Source: Luscinia megarhynchos (taxonomy: Eukaryota; Chordata; Aves; Passeriformes; Turdidae). Taken from it: a DNA stretch of 64,000 nt. The stretch's first letter is position 1, and each line of letters starts with the position of its first letter. The notes beneath the pieces were generated by a model. That model ran no database searches and was not told the origin of the DNA. It worked only from the letters and a program-made list of their open reading frames with translations. Positions 63,301-64,000 of this stretch are shown one piece after another. The stretch is taken from contig CM067568.1 in assembly GCA_034336665.1 (NCBI GenBank), positions 10,189,165-10,253,164 on the forward strand, written 5' to 3'. The position numbers and the translations under genes are program-made.

Positions 63301-64000
63301 AGAGAAATTCAGGTTTGATGGTGATGATGATTATGGAATTCTAAAGCTGGAAGCTTTCACATTACATCAGAAGTAAATGTGACACAGAATACCCTGCTTG
63401 TCAGTGGATTCATTAACTTAAAAAGGAGAGGTTTTACACTGGCTGCCACTGCTGGCTGATGTGTTTGTTTGCAGTTCAGTGGTAGAAGAGTTTTGACTTA
63501 ATTTGTCAGGTTGAAGAAGGCAGAGGGCTGGAACTATGTTGATGCAGAGTAATTGTATGGATTTTATTCTATTTCATTTTTATTTTATGGATGGATTGTT
63601 GCTGAAAGAAGCTCTTGTGCTGCCATGCTGTCCTGGCAGTTCTCAGGTCATGTAAGAGCCACTTGAAGGGCAAGTCTAGGAGCTGCCCTTGGGCTTTTTG
63701 AGCAGAACACTGAGGGTTGGTCTTATTCCTACCAGGCAAAGGGTAAAGGAAGTGGAAAGGTGGCTTATAACCAACTTCCACTTGCCCTCTGGTCCTGTGC
63801 TGCTGCTCTGGGGCTCTGGGCCAAGCGTACATAATGTGGAAGACGTGCTAGGAAACCACATCACTTGGAGATAGAGAATAAATGCAATTTGCAACAATTT
63901 GTACAGAGTGTGGAGGAGGTTGCATTTAATATGTAGCTTAGGAACAAAGATATGTTACAGACTTGTTTAACTGTGTGAGCATTTTGTAATAATGGGCAGT

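Larger units (their letters stand above)
42517..64000 (+). other. SBF2: SBF2 intron 1 (continues past window)
   Basis: More than 21 kb from the exon 1 donor to the window end. No exon resembling the next DENN segment was found. The first 450 bases are CpG-island. The rest is AT-rich unique DNA with poly-T tracts (44306-44318, 52867-52878, 58431-58445, 61470-61481), an (ACC)n run at about 60979-60996, a small tandem repeat near 43.55 kb and CR1 fragments at 53.1-54.4 kb. SBF2 is a very large gene in human, so a long first intron is expected. Confidence 0.85.

Noticed and set aside
1..64000. CRISPR arrays, operons, phage or bacterial systems, tRNA and rRNA genes
   Set aside because: None seen; the sequence is a vertebrate chromosome segment.

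Overview
This is a vertebrate nuclear window, almost certainly from a bird. The evidence is several 5'-truncated CR1 LINE copies (including tails ending in ATTCTRTG-type repeats), low repeat density, sharp CpG islands in an AT-rich background, and a gene pair whose proteins can be recognised. There are no bacterial, phage or CRISPR features. Only two protein-coding genes can be firmly supported. They are arranged head to head: ADM (preproadrenomedullin, minus strand, about 34.09-36.87 kb, complete with four exons) and the first coding exon of SBF2/MTMR13 (plus strand, 42,462-42,516). SBF2 intron 1 fills the rest of the window. From what I know of human 11p15, SBF2-ADM-AMPD3 are neighbours, so this looks like conserved synteny.

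Layout. 1-1.5 kb: AT-rich, no gene seen. 1.5-2.4 kb: a strong CpG island with minus-strand splice donors, suggested by synteny to be a promoter and first exon of AMPD3, whose body would lie off the left edge (inference). 2.4-34 kb: mostly unique noncoding DNA. It holds a CR1 3' end with an internal duplication (7.6 kb), a small GC-rich promoter-like patch with three PAR-bZIP/C/EBP-type sites (8.0 kb), a possible degenerate retroviral env fragment (13.3-13.6 kb), a broken CR1 reverse-transcriptase fragment (17.06-17.65 kb), and a CR1 tail running into a (GGAT)30 microsatellite (18.5-18.74 kb). 33.7-33.85 kb: three ACGTG cores just past the ADM poly(A) site. 34.09-36.87 kb: ADM. 37.6-38.5 kb: an orphan CpG island with a clean plus-strand donor. 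40.4 kb: a CR1 3' end. 41.5-42.96 kb: the SBF2 CpG-island promoter, upstream ORF and exon 1. 42.5-64 kb: SBF2 intron 1, with two or three CR1 fragments near 53-54 kb and no further exon found.

Function. ADM encodes a secreted vasodilator prohormone. Exon joining gives a 176-residue precursor with signal peptide, PAMP, adrenomedullin with its six-residue disulfide ring, and a GRRRR amidation and cleavage site. The usual PAMP amide-donor glycine is alanine here. SBF2 encodes a large DENN-domain and inactive myotubularin-family protein involved in Rab and phosphoinositide membrane traffic. I found no previously undescribed multi-gene system. The most checkable novelties are the PAMP amidation-site change, the three-site bZIP cluster, the downstream hypoxia-type motif cluster and the orphan CpG island.
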